Source of the DNA: Pseudomonas sp. SID14000
GTDB taxonomy: Bacteria > Pseudomonadota > Gammaproteobacteria > Pseudomonadales > Pseudomonadaceae
DNA: 64,000 bases
Direction of reading: 5' to 3'
Assembly (NCBI RefSeq): GCF_002165135.1
Contig: NZ_NFZQ01000001.1
Location: 124,001 to 188,000 of the forward strand
Below the pieces are notes generated by a model. The model was not told where the DNA came from. It worked only from the letters and a program-made list of their open reading frames with translations, and searched no databases. A program made the position numbers and the translations under genes. Of this stretch, positions 28,253-38,110 are shown in pieces; positions within the stretch are counted from its first letter, which is position 1, and each line of letters begins with the position of its first letter.

Positions 28253-29395
28253 TCAAACCTGCGCGATCCATTTGCGGTGCGTGTGGATCGACATCAGAAC
28301 GCCAAACGCTGACAGCAGCGTCACCAACGAAGTTCCGCCATAGCTGATGAAAGGCAGCGGCACGCCCACCACGGGCAGAAGGCCGCTGACCATACCGATA
28401 TTGACGAACACGTATACAAAGAAGGTCATGGTAAGGCTGCCTGCCAGCAGCTTGCCGAACAGGGTCTGCGCCTGGGCGGTGATCATCAGGCCGCGGCCGA
28501 TCAGCAGCAGGTAGACGATCAACAGCAGGCAGATGCCGACCAGGCCGAATTCCTCGCCGAGCACGGCGATGATGAAGTCGGTGTGGCTTTCCGGCAGGAA
28601 GTCCAGGTGCGACTGGGTGCCGAGCAGCCAGCCCTTGCCGAACACCCCGCCCGAGCCGATCGCCGCCTTCGACTGGATGATGTTCCAGCCAGTGCCCAAC
28701 GGGTCGCTTTCCGGGTCGAGGAAGGTCAGTACCCGCTGTTTCTGGTAGTCGTGCATGACGAAGAACCACATCGCCACCGCCACGGGCACCGCAGCCGCCA
28801 GCACACTGAGGATCCAGCGCCAGCGCAGGCCGCCCATGAACAGCACGAAAGCCCCGGAAGCGAGAATCAGCAGCGCCGTGCCCAGGTCGGGCTGGCGCAC
28901 GATCAGGATGAACGGCAGGCCGATCAGCACCAGGCTTATCGCCACGTGCTTCAGATGCGGCGGCAAGGTGCGCTTGGACAGGTACCAGGCGATGGTCGCC
29001 GGCATGATGATCTTCATGAATTCAGAGGGCTGGAAGCGGATCACCCCGGGGATGTTGATCCAGCGCGTGGCGCCCATGGCGTTGTGGCCCATCACGTCCA
29101 CCACCACCAGCAACAGCACCCCAGCCAGGTAGGCCAGTGGCACCCAACGGGCCATGAAGCGTGGTTCCAGCTGGGCGATGATGAACATCGACACCAGGCC
29201 GATACCGAACGAGGTGGCCTGCTTGAGCAGCAGGTCCCAGTTCTTGCCACTGGCCGAATAAAGAACAAACAGGCTGCCGGCCGCGAGGGTCAGCAAAATG
29301 ATCAGCAAAGGGCCATCGACGTGGATGCGCTGCAGAAAGCTGGCGCGCCGACGCATCACATCCTCGCTGGAGAGCATGCGATCGAAATTGTTCAT
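28253..29395 (-). CDS. rodA: Rod shape-determining glycosyltransferase RodA
   Basis: RodA (380 residues, SEDS family) polymerises glycan strands in the elongasome with PBP2. About ten membrane helices are visible. The SEDS landmarks GATRWINIPG, the RFQPSEFMK loop, the LIVRQPDLGTALLI segment with the catalytic Asp, and the C-terminal PLPFISYGGTSLV are all present. The ATG at 29395 overlaps the pbpA stop (TGATG). A GTG just upstream at 29398 is in frame but is not needed. Confidence 0.97.
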   Translation of the reverse strand: MNNFDRMLSSEDVMRRRASFLQRIHVDGPLLIILLTLAAGSLFVLYSASGKNWDLLLKQATSFGIGLVSMFIIAQLEPRFMARWVPLAYLAGVLLLVVVDVMGHNAMGATRWINIPGVIRFQPSEFMKIIMPATIAWYLSKRTLPPHLKHVAISLVLIGLPFILIVRQPDLGTALLILASGAFVLFMGGLRWRWILSVLAAAVPVAVAMWFFVMHDYQKQRVLTFLDPESDPLGTGWNIIQSKAAIGSGGVFGKGWLLGTQSHLDFLPESHTDFIIAVLGEEFGLVGICLLLIVYLLLIGRGLMITAQAQTLFGKLLAGSLTMTFFVYVFVNIGMVSGLLPVVGVPLPFISYGGTSLVTLLSAFGVLMSIHTHRKWIAQV

Positions 29396-31284
29396 CACAG
29401 GGCTGATTCCTGGGTAACAGTGGCAGGCGCAAACTCGGGCTTGAGCCGGCCGTTTTCGTCGAGCAGCCAGGCGTCCATCACCTGACGTACCACCGGGGCG
29501 GCGACGCCCGAGCCAGACTCACCGTTCTCGACCATCACCGAAACCACGATCTTCGGGTCTTCTGCCGGGGCGAAGGCGACAAACAGGGCGTGGTCGCGGT
29601 GGCGCTCCTGGAGCTTGTTGCGGTCGTACTTCTCGCCCTGCTTGATCGCTACCACCTGGGCGGTACCGCTCTTGCCGGCAATACGGTACTGCGAGCCGAT
29701 GGCCGCCTTGCGCGCAGTGCCGCGGGCGTTGTGCATCACCTGCTCCATACCATGGGTAACCTTGGCCCAGTCGGACTTGTCACGCAGCACGATGTTTTCC
29801 ATGGGGTTGTCGTCAACCGGCGGCTGGCCTTCGATGGTCTTGGCCAGGTGCGGGCGATTCCAAACGCCCTTGTTGGCGATCAGCGCGGTGGCCTGGGCCA
29901 GTTGCAGTGGCGTGGCCTGCATGTAGCCCTGCCCGATGCCGAGGATCAGGGTTTCGCCAGGGAACCAGGCCTGGCGGCGAGTGGCGCGCTTCCATTCGCG
30001 CGACGGCATCAGCCCTGCGGACTCCTCGAACATGTCGAGGGAGACTCGCTGGCCGATACCGAACTTGTTCATGTAGCTGGACAGCCGATCAATGCCCATC
30101 TTGTGCGCAAGGTCGTAGAAATAGGTGTCGTTGGAGCGCATGATCGCGGTGTCCAGGTCTACCCAGCCATCGCCCGAGCGGTTCCAGTTACGGTACTTGT
30201 GGTCGTAGTTGGGCAACTGGTAGTAACCCGGGTCGAACACCCGGCTGCCAGCATTGACCACGCCGCTGTCCAGGCCGGCGATGGCCACCGCCGGCTTGAT
30301 GGTCGAGCCTGGCGGGTACAGGCCACGCAGCACGCGGTTGAACAGCGGTCGGTCGATCGAGTCGCGCAGTTCGGCATAGGCCTTGAAGCCGATGCCGGTA
30401 ACGAACAGGTTGGGGTCGAAGCTGGGCTGGCTGACCATCGCCAGCACCTCGCCGGTACGCGGATCGAGCGCCACTACCGCACCACGCCGACCACCCAGAG
30501 CGGCCTCGGCGGCCTCCTGCAGCTTGATGTCCAGGCTCAGCACGATGTCCTTGCCCGGTTTCGGATCGGTGCGTTTGAGCACTCGCAGCACACGGCCGCG
30601 GGCGTTGGTCTCGACTTCCTCGTAGCCCACCTGGCCGTGCAGGGCGTCCTCGTAGAAGCGTTCGATGCCGGTCTTGCCGATGTGATGGGTACCGCTGTAG
30701 TTCACCGGGTCGAGGGTTTTCAGCTCTTTCTCGTTGATCCGCCCCACATACCCCACCGAATGGGCGAAGTGCGTGCCCTGCGGGTAATGGCGCACCAGCT
30801 GGGCCACCACTTCCACGCCCGGCAGGCGGAACTGGTTCACCGCCACGCGAGCAATCTGTTCTTCGTTGAGTTCGAACAGGATAGGCACCGGCTCGAACGG
30901 CCGACGGCCTTGGCGCATACGCTTCTCGAACAGAGCGCGGTCGTCGGGCGTCAGCTCCAGCACTTCGACAATGGTGTCCAGCACTTCCTGCCAGTTACCC
31001 GCACGTTCGCGGGTCATCGACAAGCTGAAGCTGGGCCGGTTGTCAGCGATGATCACCCCGTTGCGGTCGAAGATCAGCCCGCGGGTCGGCGGGATCGGCT
31101 GCACATGCACCCGGTTGTTCTCCGACAGCGTCGAGTGATATTCGTGCTGGATGACCTGCAGGTAGTACAGCCGCGCGATCAGCACGCAAATAAGCAGCAT
31201 GATCGCCACTGCGCCGACCACGACGCGGTTGCGCACCAGGCGGGCGTCTTTCTCGTGGTCCTTGAGACGGATCGGCTGCGACAT
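29395..31284 (-). CDS. pbpA: Penicillin-binding protein 2
   Basis: PBP2 (629 residues; mrdA in E. coli) is the elongasome transpeptidase. One membrane helix (about 20-42) precedes the pedestal domain, with RGLIFDRNGVIIADN at 68-82. The transpeptidase motifs are STIK at 327-330, SND at 384-386 and KSGTA at 538-542. Overlap with rodA by one base fits their one-to-one complex. The upstream neighbour rlmH ends 16 nt before its start. Confidence 0.97.
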   Translation of the reverse strand: MSQPIRLKDHEKDARLVRNRVVVGAVAIMLLICVLIARLYYLQVIQHEYHSTLSENNRVHVQPIPPTRGLIFDRNGVIIADNRPSFSLSMTRERAGNWQEVLDTIVEVLELTPDDRALFEKRMRQGRRPFEPVPILFELNEEQIARVAVNQFRLPGVEVVAQLVRHYPQGTHFAHSVGYVGRINEKELKTLDPVNYSGTHHIGKTGIERFYEDALHGQVGYEEVETNARGRVLRVLKRTDPKPGKDIVLSLDIKLQEAAEAALGGRRGAVVALDPRTGEVLAMVSQPSFDPNLFVTGIGFKAYAELRDSIDRPLFNRVLRGLYPPGSTIKPAVAIAGLDSGVVNAGSRVFDPGYYQLPNYDHKYRNWNRSGDGWVDLDTAIMRSNDTYFYDLAHKMGIDRLSSYMNKFGIGQRVSLDMFEESAGLMPSREWKRATRRQAWFPGETLILGIGQGYMQATPLQLAQATALIANKGVWNRPHLAKTIEGQPPVDDNPMENIVLRDKSDWAKVTHGMEQVMHNARGTARKAAIGSQYRIAGKSGTAQVVAIKQGEKYDRNKLQERHRDHALFVAFAPAEDPKIVVSVMVENGESGSGVAAPVVRQVMDAWLLDENGRLKPEFAPATVTQESAL

Positions 31285-31300
31285 CGGACTGCTTACAGGC

Positions 31301-31768
31301 TCATTTATGGTAAGGATGCCCGGACAACACGGTCCAGGCGCGGTAGATCTGCTCGCCGATGAGTATCCTTACCAATGGGTGCGGCAAGGTCAGCGGCGAC
31401 AGCGACCAGCGTTGCTCGGCGCGCGCACAGACCTCAGGCGCCAGGCCTTCCGGGCCGCCCACCATCAAATTCACCGTGCGCGCATCCAGGCGCCAGCGGT
31501 CCAGCTCGGTCGCCAACTGCTCGGTACTCCAGGGCTTGCCATGGACCTCGAGGGTAACAATGCGTTCCCCTGGCTGAACCTTGCTCAGCATGGCCTCGCC
31601 CTCCTGACGGATCAGGCGGGCGACGTCGGCATTCTTGCCCCGGGTGTTCAGCGGGATTTCCACCAGCTCCAGCGACAGCTCGGCGGGCAGGCGCTTGGCA
31701 TATTCATGCCAGCCTTCCTCGACCCACTTCGGCATGCGCGAGCCGACCGCGATCAGGCGCAGACGCAC
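31301..31768 (-). CDS. rlmH: 23S rRNA pseudouridine-1915 N3-methyltransferase
   Basis: RlmH (155 residues) is a SPOUT-fold enzyme that methylates pseudouridine 1915 in helix 69 of 70S ribosomes. The SAM-binding knot is seen in [13 protein letters not shown] and in [20 protein letters not shown] at the C-terminus. The start is a GTG at 31768 with AAGGAAAG upstream, giving exactly the E. coli length. It follows rsfS after 10 nt. Confidence 0.96.
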   Translation of the reverse strand: MRLRLIAVGSRMPKWVEEGWHEYAKRLPAELSLELVEIPLNTRGKNADVARLIRQEGEAMLSKVQPGERIVTLEVHGKPWSTEQLATELDRWRLDARTVNLMVGGPEGLAPEVCARAEQRWSLSPLTLPHPLVRILIGEQIYRAWTVLSGHPYHK

Positions 31769-31778
31769 AGCGCTTTCC

Positions 31779-32198
31779 TTATTCCCGGTCCTTGAGCTTC
31801 TCGGAGTACTCGTGGGCCTGGTCCGGGCTGTGGTGCTTGCCATCGGCGGCACGACTTTGCTCGGCCCCCTGCCACAGGCGCTCCAGGTCGTAGAACTGGC
31901 GAGCAGCGGCAGTCATCATGTGCACGATGACGTCGTTCAGGTCCAGCAGCACCCAGTCGCTGTCGCCCTTGCCTTCTTCACCCAGTGGCTGGGCGCCCTT
32001 GGCCTTGACCGCTTCGCGGACCTTTTCCAGCATCGCGTTGATCTGGCGGTTGGAGGTACCGGTGGCAATGATCATGTAGTCGGTCAGGCTGTGCTTTTCG
32101 CGCACGTCGATGACCTGGATGTCCTGGGCCTTGACGTCTTCCAGCGCTGCCTTGGTCAGGGCAACCAATTCTTCGCCGTGGATTTTCTGCTTGGTCAT
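31779..32198 (-). CDS. rsfS: Ribosomal silencing factor RsfS
   Basis: RsfS (139 residues, DUF143/Iojap) binds uL14 on the 50S subunit and blocks subunit joining in starvation. Family landmarks include [22 protein letters not shown] and [18 protein letters not shown]. The ATG at 32198 is chosen; the frame runs upstream into nadD without similarity. The C-terminal tail of about 30 residues is charged and variable. Confidence 0.95.
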   Translation of the reverse strand: MTKQKIHGEELVALTKAALEDVKAQDIQVIDVREKHSLTDYMIIATGTSNRQINAMLEKVREAVKAKGAQPLGEEGKGDSDWVLLDLNDVIVHMMTAAARQFYDLERLWQGAEQSRAADGKHHSPDQAHEYSEKLKDRE

Positions 32199-32241
32199 AT
32201 AAAACTCGTTCAACTCGTTGGATGAGGCGCCAGAGGCACCG

Positions 32242-32901
32242 TCAGTTAGGCGCACGATACAGTTCGTGCGCCTCGATGTAGGCCAGTACGGCGTCCGGCA
32301 CCAGGAACCTCACCGATTTGCCGCTGGCCAGCAGCTGTCGGATCTGTGTAGCCGACACCGCAAGCGGCGTCTGCCAGACGAACGAAATGTTTCCCGCCGG
32401 GCCGGACATGGCGGCAGGATCGCTCTCCGAGCGCGCAGCCAGCAGGTTGCGCAGCTCGTCAGGGGGTTCTACGTCGGCATCCGGGCGTTGCAGCACCAGG
32501 ATGTGACAGTGTTGCAGCAATTCTTCCCAGCGGTGCCAGCCGGGCAGGCCGCAAAAGGCATCCCAGCCCAGCACCAGGAACAGCTGGTCGTTGGCGGCCA
32601 GTTCGGCGCGGATCGATTCCAGCGTGTCGATGGTGTACGACGGTTTGTCGCGCTCCAGTTCGCGGGCGTCGACGCTCAGGCAGGCAACGCCCTGCACCGC
32701 TTCGCGAACCATGGCCAGGCGATCCTCGGCGGCCACCTGTGGGGTGTCGCGGTGCGGCGGTCGGGCGTTGGGCAGCAGGCGCAGCTCGTCCAGCCCCATG
32801 AACTCGGCCACTTCCAGCGCGCTGCGCAGGTGGCCGATGTGCACGGGGTCGAAGGTACCGCCTAGAATGCCGATGCGCCGGACTGCCTGGGCCTTGCTCA
32901 A
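32242..32901 (-). CDS. nadD: Nicotinate-nucleotide adenylyltransferase
   Basis: NadD (219 residues) makes deamido-NAD from nicotinate mononucleotide and ATP. The nucleotidyltransferase motif [11 protein letters not shown] is at 14-24 and the ISxTxxR equivalent is VSATQIRQL near 183-191. The start is a TTG at 32901, one base after the proA stop (TGA-G-TTG), with AGGAG inside the end of proA. This suggests translation coupled to proA. Confidence 0.94.
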   Translation of the reverse strand: MSKAQAVRRIGILGGTFDPVHIGHLRSALEVAEFMGLDELRLLPNARPPHRDTPQVAAEDRLAMVREAVQGVACLSVDARELERDKPSYTIDTLESIRAELAANDQLFLVLGWDAFCGLPGWHRWEELLQHCHILVLQRPDADVEPPDELRNLLAARSESDPAAMSGPAGNISFVWQTPLAVSATQIRQLLASGKSVRFLVPDAVLAYIEAHELYRAPN

Positions 32902-32902
32902 C

Positions 32903-34174
32903 TCAGCAGGACTCCTGGCCGCGCAGCTGGCCGTCGCCGATCACCACGTACTTCTCGCAGGTCAGGCCTTCCAGGCCGACCGGGCCGCGGGCATGCAGCT
33001 TGTCGGTGGAAATGCCGATTTCCGCGCCCAGGCCATACTCGAAGCCGTCGGCGAAGCAGGTCGGGGTATTGAGCATGACCGACGCCGAATCGACCTCGGC
33101 CATGAACTGGCGAGCCTCACCCTGGTGTTCGCTGATGATCGAGTCGGTATGGTGCGAGCCATAGTGGTTGATGTGCTCGATGGCCTGGTCCAGGCCGTCG
33201 ACCACGCGGATCGACAGGATCGCGTCCAGGTACTCGGTGTGCCAGTCGGCCTCGGTGGCCGGCTTGGCGTCGATGATAGCCCGGGTACGCTCGCAACCAC
33301 GCAGCTCGACGCCCTTCTCCTGGAAACGGCGGGCCATTTCCGGCAGGAAGCGCTCGGCCACCTGCTGGTCGACCAGCAGCGTTTCCATGGCGCCACAGAT
33401 GCCGTAGCGGTAGGTCTTGGCGTTGAACGCCACGCGCCAGGCCTTGTCCAGGTCGGCGTGCTGGCTGACGTAGATGTGGCAGATACCGTCCAGATGCTTG
33501 ATCACTGGCACTCGGGCATCGCGACTGATGCGTTCGATCAGGCCACGGCCACCGCGAGGCACGATGACGTCGACGAATTCCGGCATGCTGATCAGCGCGC
33601 CCACGGCTTCGCGGTCGGTAGTCTCGACCACCTGCACCACCGCTGCCGGCAGGCCGGCGGCGGCCAGCCCACGCTGGATGCAGGTGGCGATGGCGCGGTT
33701 GGAGTGGATGGCTTCGGAGCCGCCACGCAGGATGGTCGCATTACCCGACTTCAGGCACAGGCTGGCGGCATCGATAGTCACGTTCGGGCGCGATTCGTAG
33801 ATGATCCCGATCACCCCCAACGGCGTGCGCATCTTGCCGACCTGGATACCCGACGGGCGGTAGCTCATGTCGCGGATGGCACCGACCGGGTCCGGCAGGC
33901 TGGCCACCTGGCGCAGGCCGGTGATCATGCCGTCGATACGCGCCGGGGTCAGCGCCAGGCGGTCGAGCAGCGCCGGCTCCAGGCCGTTGGCACGGCCAGC
34001 GGCCAGGTCCAGCTCGTTGGCGGCGGTCAGCTCGGCACGAGCGGCGTCCAGTGCGTCGGCAGCGGCTTGCAGGGCGCGGTTCTTCTGCGCGGTGCTGGCA
34101 CGGCCGATCACCCGGGAAGCTTCACGGGCAGCGCGACCCAGGCGGGTCATATAGTCAAGAACGGACTCAGTCAT
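32903..34174 (-). CDS. proA: Gamma-glutamyl phosphate reductase
   Basis: ProA (423 residues) reduces gamma-glutamyl phosphate to the semialdehyde in proline synthesis. The aldehyde-dehydrogenase fold shows the catalytic Cys260 in [11 protein letters not shown]. The NADPH-site segment [19 protein letters not shown] (119-137) and VPRGGRGLI are present. proB is not adjacent. It heads the run proA-nadD-rsfS-rlmH-pbpA-rodA-sltB1-rlpA on the minus strand. The upstream gap of 518 bp holds a long near-palindrome. Confidence 0.97.
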   Translation of the reverse strand: MTESVLDYMTRLGRAAREASRVIGRASTAQKNRALQAAADALDAARAELTAANELDLAAGRANGLEPALLDRLALTPARIDGMITGLRQVASLPDPVGAIRDMSYRPSGIQVGKMRTPLGVIGIIYESRPNVTIDAASLCLKSGNATILRGGSEAIHSNRAIATCIQRGLAAAGLPAAVVQVVETTDREAVGALISMPEFVDVIVPRGGRGLIERISRDARVPVIKHLDGICHIYVSQHADLDKAWRVAFNAKTYRYGICGAMETLLVDQQVAERFLPEMARRFQEKGVELRGCERTRAIIDAKPATEADWHTEYLDAILSIRVVDGLDQAIEHINHYGSHHTDSIISEHQGEARQFMAEVDSASVMLNTPTCFADGFEYGLGAEIGISTDKLHARGPVGLEGLTCEKYVVIGDGQLRGQESC

Positions 34175-34264
34175 GGGTTCGGTGTCTTGGCGAAGGGGAA
34201 ATCGGCTGATTATAACTGCCGCGCAGGTATACGCCCAGCGGCGGGTGGCGGATGGTAGAAAATG

Positions 34265-34580
34265 GGTGTTCGCCTTCAGCCTTTCTGCGCCTGTGAGATC
34301 GAGCACCGCCCGCGCGGCGCTTCGCGGGGCAAGCCCGCTCCCACACTTGTTGCAACGTGGCCATGCCTGTGAGGCCATGGTTGTCAGCCTTGTTGGCATG
34401 ACTGGATTTCGAGGTGGACATTGCTGCCGCCCCACCTGTCTCAAGACGTGCACCAAGGCAGGCAACCATGGCCTGACAGGTTCGGCACGTTGCAACAAAT
34501 GTGGGAGCGGGCTTGCCCCGCGAAGCGCCGCGCGGGCGGCGCTCGATCTCACCGGCGCCGAATACCTCAAGGCGAACACC
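34265..34580. repeat. 316-bp near-palindromic element, copy 2
   Basis: This is the second copy, in the same orientation, of the element at 3429-3758. Ends GGTGTTCGCC and GGCGAACACC, the GAGATCGAGC/GCTCGATCTC arms, the REP-like core and the central GGCATGACTGGATTTCGAGG are all retained with scattered substitutions. It fills most of the 518-bp gap between the divergent genes proA and mpg, which otherwise holds only their promoter regions. No coding capacity is apparent; short frames on both strands are consequences of the symmetry. Confidence 0.85.
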
Positions 34581-34692
34581 TCGCAGCCGCGCCAATGAAA
34601 CATACAGATACTATTCAATCGCAACCTCGATTCAGCCTCGATTAAGCCATCCATTGCTATTATCCCCGTCTTTCCAGCCACGAACCGCCCGC

Positions 34693-35361
34693 ATGCCTGC
34701 CCTGCCCGACAGCTTTTTCGACCGCGATGCCCAGACCCTGGCCAAGGCCCTGCTGGGCAAGGTCATCCGTCATCGCCACGGCGACCTGTGGCTGGCCGCG
34801 CGCATCATCGAGACCGAGGCCTACTACCTCACCGACAAAGGCAGCCACGCCTCGCTCGGCTACACCGAAAAACGCAAGGCGCTGTTCCTCGATGGCGGGC
34901 ACATCTATATGTACTACGCGCGCGGCGGCGATTCGCTGAACTTCAGCGCCCACGGCCCGGGCAACGCGGTGCTTATCAAGTCCGCCTATCCTTGGCAGGA
35001 TGCCCGCTCGGGGCCTGACAGCCTGGCGCAGATGCAACTGAACAACCCCGATGCCAGCGGCAACCTCCGCCCGGCCGAGCGCCTGTGCGCCGGCCAGACC
35101 CTGCTGTGCCGGGCCCTGGGCCTGAAGGTGCCGCACTGGGACGCCCAGCGTTTCGACGCCGAGCGCCTGTACGTGGAGGATTGCGGCAACGCCGTGCCAC
35201 GGGTGATCCAGGCCGCCCGCCTGGGCATCCCGCATGGCCGGGACGAGCATCTGCCCTACCGCTTCGTCGATGCCGAATACGCCCGTTTCTGCACGCGGAA
35301 CCCGTTACGTCGCGGCCAGGTCGAAGGCCGCGACTTCTTCATTCTCGAACAAGGAAGCTGA
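34693..35361 (+). CDS. mpg: 3-methyladenine DNA glycosylase (AAG type)
   Basis: This 222-residue protein is the alkyladenine glycosylase-fold enzyme that excises alkylated and deaminated purines. The catalytic Glu lies in [10 protein letters not shown], and [29 protein letters not shown] is the family core; the usual H-A-S-x-x-x-x-T-x-R pattern is visible there. The ATG at 34693 sits directly before the conserved [20 protein letters not shown]. The DedA-PAP2 gene starts 3 nt downstream, with its ribosome-binding site inside the mpg end. Confidence 0.92.
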   Translation: MPALPDSFFDRDAQTLAKALLGKVIRHRHGDLWLAARIIETEAYYLTDKGSHASLGYTEKRKALFLDGGHIYMYYARGGDSLNFSAHGPGNAVLIKSAYPWQDARSGPDSLAQMQLNNPDASGNLRPAERLCAGQTLLCRALGLKVPHWDAQRFDAERLYVEDCGNAVPRVIQAARLGIPHGRDEHLPYRFVDAEYARFCTRNPLRRGQVEGRDFFILEQGS

Positions 35362-35364
35362 ACC

Positions 35365-36681
35365 ATGGGCCAATGGCTCGACAGCCTGACCGGCTGGCTC
35401 AGCGCCAACCCGCAGTGGCTTGGCCTGGCGATATTCCTGGTGGCCTGCATCGAGTGCCTGGCCATTGCCGGCATCATCGTGCCAGGCACCGTGCTACTGT
35501 TCGCCGTCGCAGTACTGGCCGGCAGCGGCGCCTTCAGCCTGGGCGAAACGCTGCTGCTGGGCTTTCTCGGTGGCCTGGTGGGCGATGCCTTGTCATATGC
35601 GGTGGGCAAGCACTTCCACCAGAACATTCGCCGCCTGCCGCTGCTGCGCCACCATCCGGAATGGATCGGCAGCGCCGAGGCCTACTTCCAGCGCTACGGC
35701 ATCGCCAGCCTGCTGGCAGGGCGCTTCATCGGGCCGCTGCGGCCGATGCTGCCGATGGTCGCCGGCATGTTCGACATGCCGTTGCCGCGCTTCATCGCCG
35801 TCAGCCTGGTGGCCGGCGCCGGCTGGGCGGTGGCCTACCTGCTGCCGGGCTGGGCCACCGGCGCGGCCATGCGCCTGCCCTTGCCGGAAGGCTTCTGGCT
35901 GGATGCCGGAATCATCGCCGGCGCCCTGGCAGTCATCATCGGGCTTAGCCTGAACACCAGCATTCGAGATCAACGCCATGGCACCCGGCTGATCGCCGGC
36001 ATGAGCTTCGTCGCCCTGGCCGGGGTCTTCCTCGGCTGGCCCTACCTGCACGAATTCGACCAAGGCGTGATGACACTGGTGCAGGAGCACCGCAGCCAGG
36101 CCATCGATGGCACCGTGGTGCTGGTGACCCGGCTGGGCGATTTCCGCACCCAGTTGTTCCTCGGCGGCCTGCTGACAGGCCTGCTGCTGCTTGCCCGGCA
36201 GTGGCGGCACGCCATGTTCGCTGCAGGTGCGTTGATGGGTACGGCGCTTGCCAACGGCACGCTGAAATGGCTGTTCGCCCGGGCCCGGCCGGAAGTGCTG
36301 AGTGACCCGTTGACCAGCTACAGCATGCCCAGCGGACACAGCTCGGCGTCGTTTGCATTCTTCCTGGTGATGGCGGTGCTGGCCGGGCGCGGGCAGCCGC
36401 CGCGGATGCGCCTGACCTGGGTGATGCTGGGCTGCATTCCGGCACTGGCGATTGCCCTGTCACGGGTGTACCTGGGGGCGCACTGGCCTACGGACATCCT
36501 CGCTGGCGCTTTGCTGGCGTGCTGTGTGTGCGCGCTCAGCCTGGCACTGGTGCAGCGTCACCAGACCCTGCCGGCCCTGCCGTTGCGGGTGTGGTGGCTG
36601 GTGCTGCCGGCGTGTGTCGCGTTGCTGGCGTTCTTTGCCATGCATGCGTTGCCGCAGGCTTTGCTGCGGTATCAATATTGA
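35365..36681 (+). CDS. DedA-PAP2 fusion membrane protein
   Basis: The 438-residue protein joins a DedA/SNARE-associated domain (about 10-195) to a PAP2 phosphatase domain (about 210-435). The DedA part shows the E-x(8-9)-P-G motif near 30-41 and FxGR-x-x-P-x-x-R-P at 117-130 (AGRFIGPLRPMLP). The PAP2 motifs are K301-x6-RP (KWLFARARP), PSGH at 322-325 and SR-x5-H-x3-D from 366 to 377. It may combine lipid-carrier flipping with dephosphorylation, for example of undecaprenyl pyrophosphate. That is inferred from the separate families. Around ten membrane helices are expected. It lies 3 nt after mpg. Confidence 0.9.
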   Translation: MGQWLDSLTGWLSANPQWLGLAIFLVACIECLAIAGIIVPGTVLLFAVAVLAGSGAFSLGETLLLGFLGGLVGDALSYAVGKHFHQNIRRLPLLRHHPEWIGSAEAYFQRYGIASLLAGRFIGPLRPMLPMVAGMFDMPLPRFIAVSLVAGAGWAVAYLLPGWATGAAMRLPLPEGFWLDAGIIAGALAVIIGLSLNTSIRDQRHGTRLIAGMSFVALAGVFLGWPYLHEFDQGVMTLVQEHRSQAIDGTVVLVTRLGDFRTQLFLGGLLTGLLLLARQWRHAMFAAGALMGTALANGTLKWLFARARPEVLSDPLTSYSMPSGHSSASFAFFLVMAVLAGRGQPPRMRLTWVMLGCIPALAIALSRVYLGAHWPTDILAGALLACCVCALSLALVQRHQTLPALPLRVWWLVLPACVALLAFFAMHALPQALLRYQY

Positions 36682-36691
36682 TGTCGCGTTT

Positions 36692-36776
36692 ACCGGCCTC
36701 TTCGCAGCACAAGGCTGCTCCTACAGGGCTCTCGTCAGCCTGTTAGGAGCAGCCTTGTGCTGCGAAGAGGCCGGCA
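36692..36776. repeat. REP inverted pair, CAAGGCTGCTCCTACAGG variant
   Basis: ACCGGCCTCTTCGCAGCACA and its complement face each other between the convergent DedA-PAP2 and Lon-N genes. The outer CCGGCCTCTTCGC matches the common REP while the inner core is GCAGCACAAGGCTGC, a third core variant in this window. Confidence 0.86.
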
Positions 36777-36793
36777 CTGGCAACACAGCAGTA

Positions 36794-37384
36794 TCAGGCA
36801 AACAATTCACCCTGAATCCGCTCCAGCAGCTTCTGGATCTCCCCCAACCGCTCCTGCGGCGAGTCGAGGCTCAGCAAATCCAGCTTGTCCTCTTCCATGA
36901 ACGGCAGCAGGTACGCCAACTGATTGGACAACGCCTGGCGCCCATCCACCGGGCGCGGCATGTCCAGCGCTTCGACCATGGGGTGCTCGCCCAGGGCCAC
37001 CAGCAACGCCAGCAGGTCTTCATCGGCCTCCAGCAACGGGCTGTCCGCCTGCTCCGCCAGCCATTGCACCTGCCCCACCAGCAACTGGTCCTTCTGCACC
37101 TCGGTACTTTCCAGATTGAAGCGCCGCACACCTTCGACACGGATGCCCAGCAAGCCGTTATCCTGCTGCACGAAGTCGCGGATCACCGCCTCGCAGCCGA
37201 TCGAGGCGACCACCGGCGGCGCCTTGCCAACCTGCTCGCCTTCCAGGATGCACACCACACCAAAACCTTCGCCCCGCTTCATGCAGCGCCCGATCATATC
37301 CAGGTAGCGCGCCTCGAAAATCTGCAAATCGAGAAAACAACCAGGAAACAGCACGGTATTGAGGGGAAACAGCGGTAGCGTCAT
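36794..37384 (-). CDS. Lon N-terminal-domain protein
   Basis: This 196-residue protein consists only of the substrate-binding (LON/PUA-like) domain found at the N-terminus of Lon protease: LPLFPLNTVLFPGCFLDLQIFEARYLDM, then GFGVV and IRVEGVRRF. It has no AAA or protease domain. Such stand-alone proteins are common in proteobacteria, with no defined function. The start is the ATG at 37384 (a GTG precedes it in frame). It is 9 nt downstream of lrgB and may be in that operon. Confidence 0.88.
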   Translation of the reverse strand: MTLPLFPLNTVLFPGCFLDLQIFEARYLDMIGRCMKRGEGFGVVCILEGEQVGKAPPVVASIGCEAVIRDFVQQDNGLLGIRVEGVRRFNLESTEVQKDQLLVGQVQWLAEQADSPLLEADEDLLALLVALGEHPMVEALDMPRPVDGRQALSNQLAYLLPFMEEDKLDLLSLDSPQERLGEIQKLLERIQGELFA

Positions 37385-37393
37385 CACAAGTCC

Positions 37394-38110
37394 TCAAGCC
37401 ACCAGGCTGACCGCCAGCGGTAGGAAAACCGCCGTGGCCACTCCCATCAGGCTCATCGCCAGCGCGGCAAAGGCGCCGCATTCGTCACTTTCCTGCAGGG
37501 CCACCGAAGTGCCCACCGCATGTGCGGTCACGCCCAGCGACATGCCGCGCGCTTCGGGGCTGTACACGCCAACGCGGCTCAGCAACGCCGGGCCGAAGAT
37601 TGCCCCGATCACCCCGGTAATAAGCACGAAGACCGCCGCCAAAGCCGCCACGCCACCAATCTGCTCGGCCACCAGCATGGCGATCGGCGAGGTCACCGAC
37701 TTCGGCGCCATGGTCATCAGGATCATGTGCTCGGCCCCGAACCACCAGCCCAGCAACAGGCAGCACAGGGTGGCGAACAGGCCTCCGACTACCAGCGTAG
37801 TAAATGTGGGCCAGAACAGCTGGCGGATGCGCCGCAGGTTGAGGTAGAGCGGCACGGCCAGGGCCACGGTGGCGGGCCCCAGCAGGATGTTCATGATTTC
37901 GGTGCTCTTGCGGTATTCGCTATAGTCGATGCCACACACCAGCAACACACCGATCACCAGCAACATCGACACCAGTACCGGCTGCAGGAAGATCCAGCGG
38001 GTCTTCTCGTAGGCCGCCAGCACCAACTGGTAGGCTCCAAGCGTGATGCCGATCCCGAACAATGGATGATGAACGACCGCATCCAGCGCACCTTGCCAGT
38101 CGAGCATCAT
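37394..38110 (-). CDS. lrgB: LrgB-family membrane protein
   Basis: This 238-residue protein has six or seven membrane helices and the LrgB/CidB signature: LLGPATVALAVPLY at about 76-89, MAPKSVTSPIAM near 130 and RGMSLGVTAHAVGTS near 190-205. The LrgA/LrgB pair is described as holin/antiholin-like; recent work on relatives points to export of small metabolites such as pyruvate or glycolate. The start overlaps the lrgA stop (ATGA). The name is by family; no regulator gene adjoins. Confidence 0.85.
   Translation of the reverse strand: MMLDWQGALDAVVHHPLFGIGITLGAYQLVLAAYEKTRWIFLQPVLVSMLLVIGVLLVCGIDYSEYRKSTEIMNILLGPATVALAVPLYLNLRRIRQLFWPTFTTLVVGGLFATLCCLLLGWWFGAEHMILMTMAPKSVTSPIAMLVAEQIGGVAALAAVFVLITGVIGAIFGPALLSRVGVYSPEARGMSLGVTAHAVGTSVALQESDECGAFAALAMSLMGVATAVFLPLAVSLVA

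Noticed and set aside
29590..31362. 590-residue plus-strand frame opposite pbpA
   Set aside because: Shadow of PBP2, whose three active-site motifs are intact on the minus strand.
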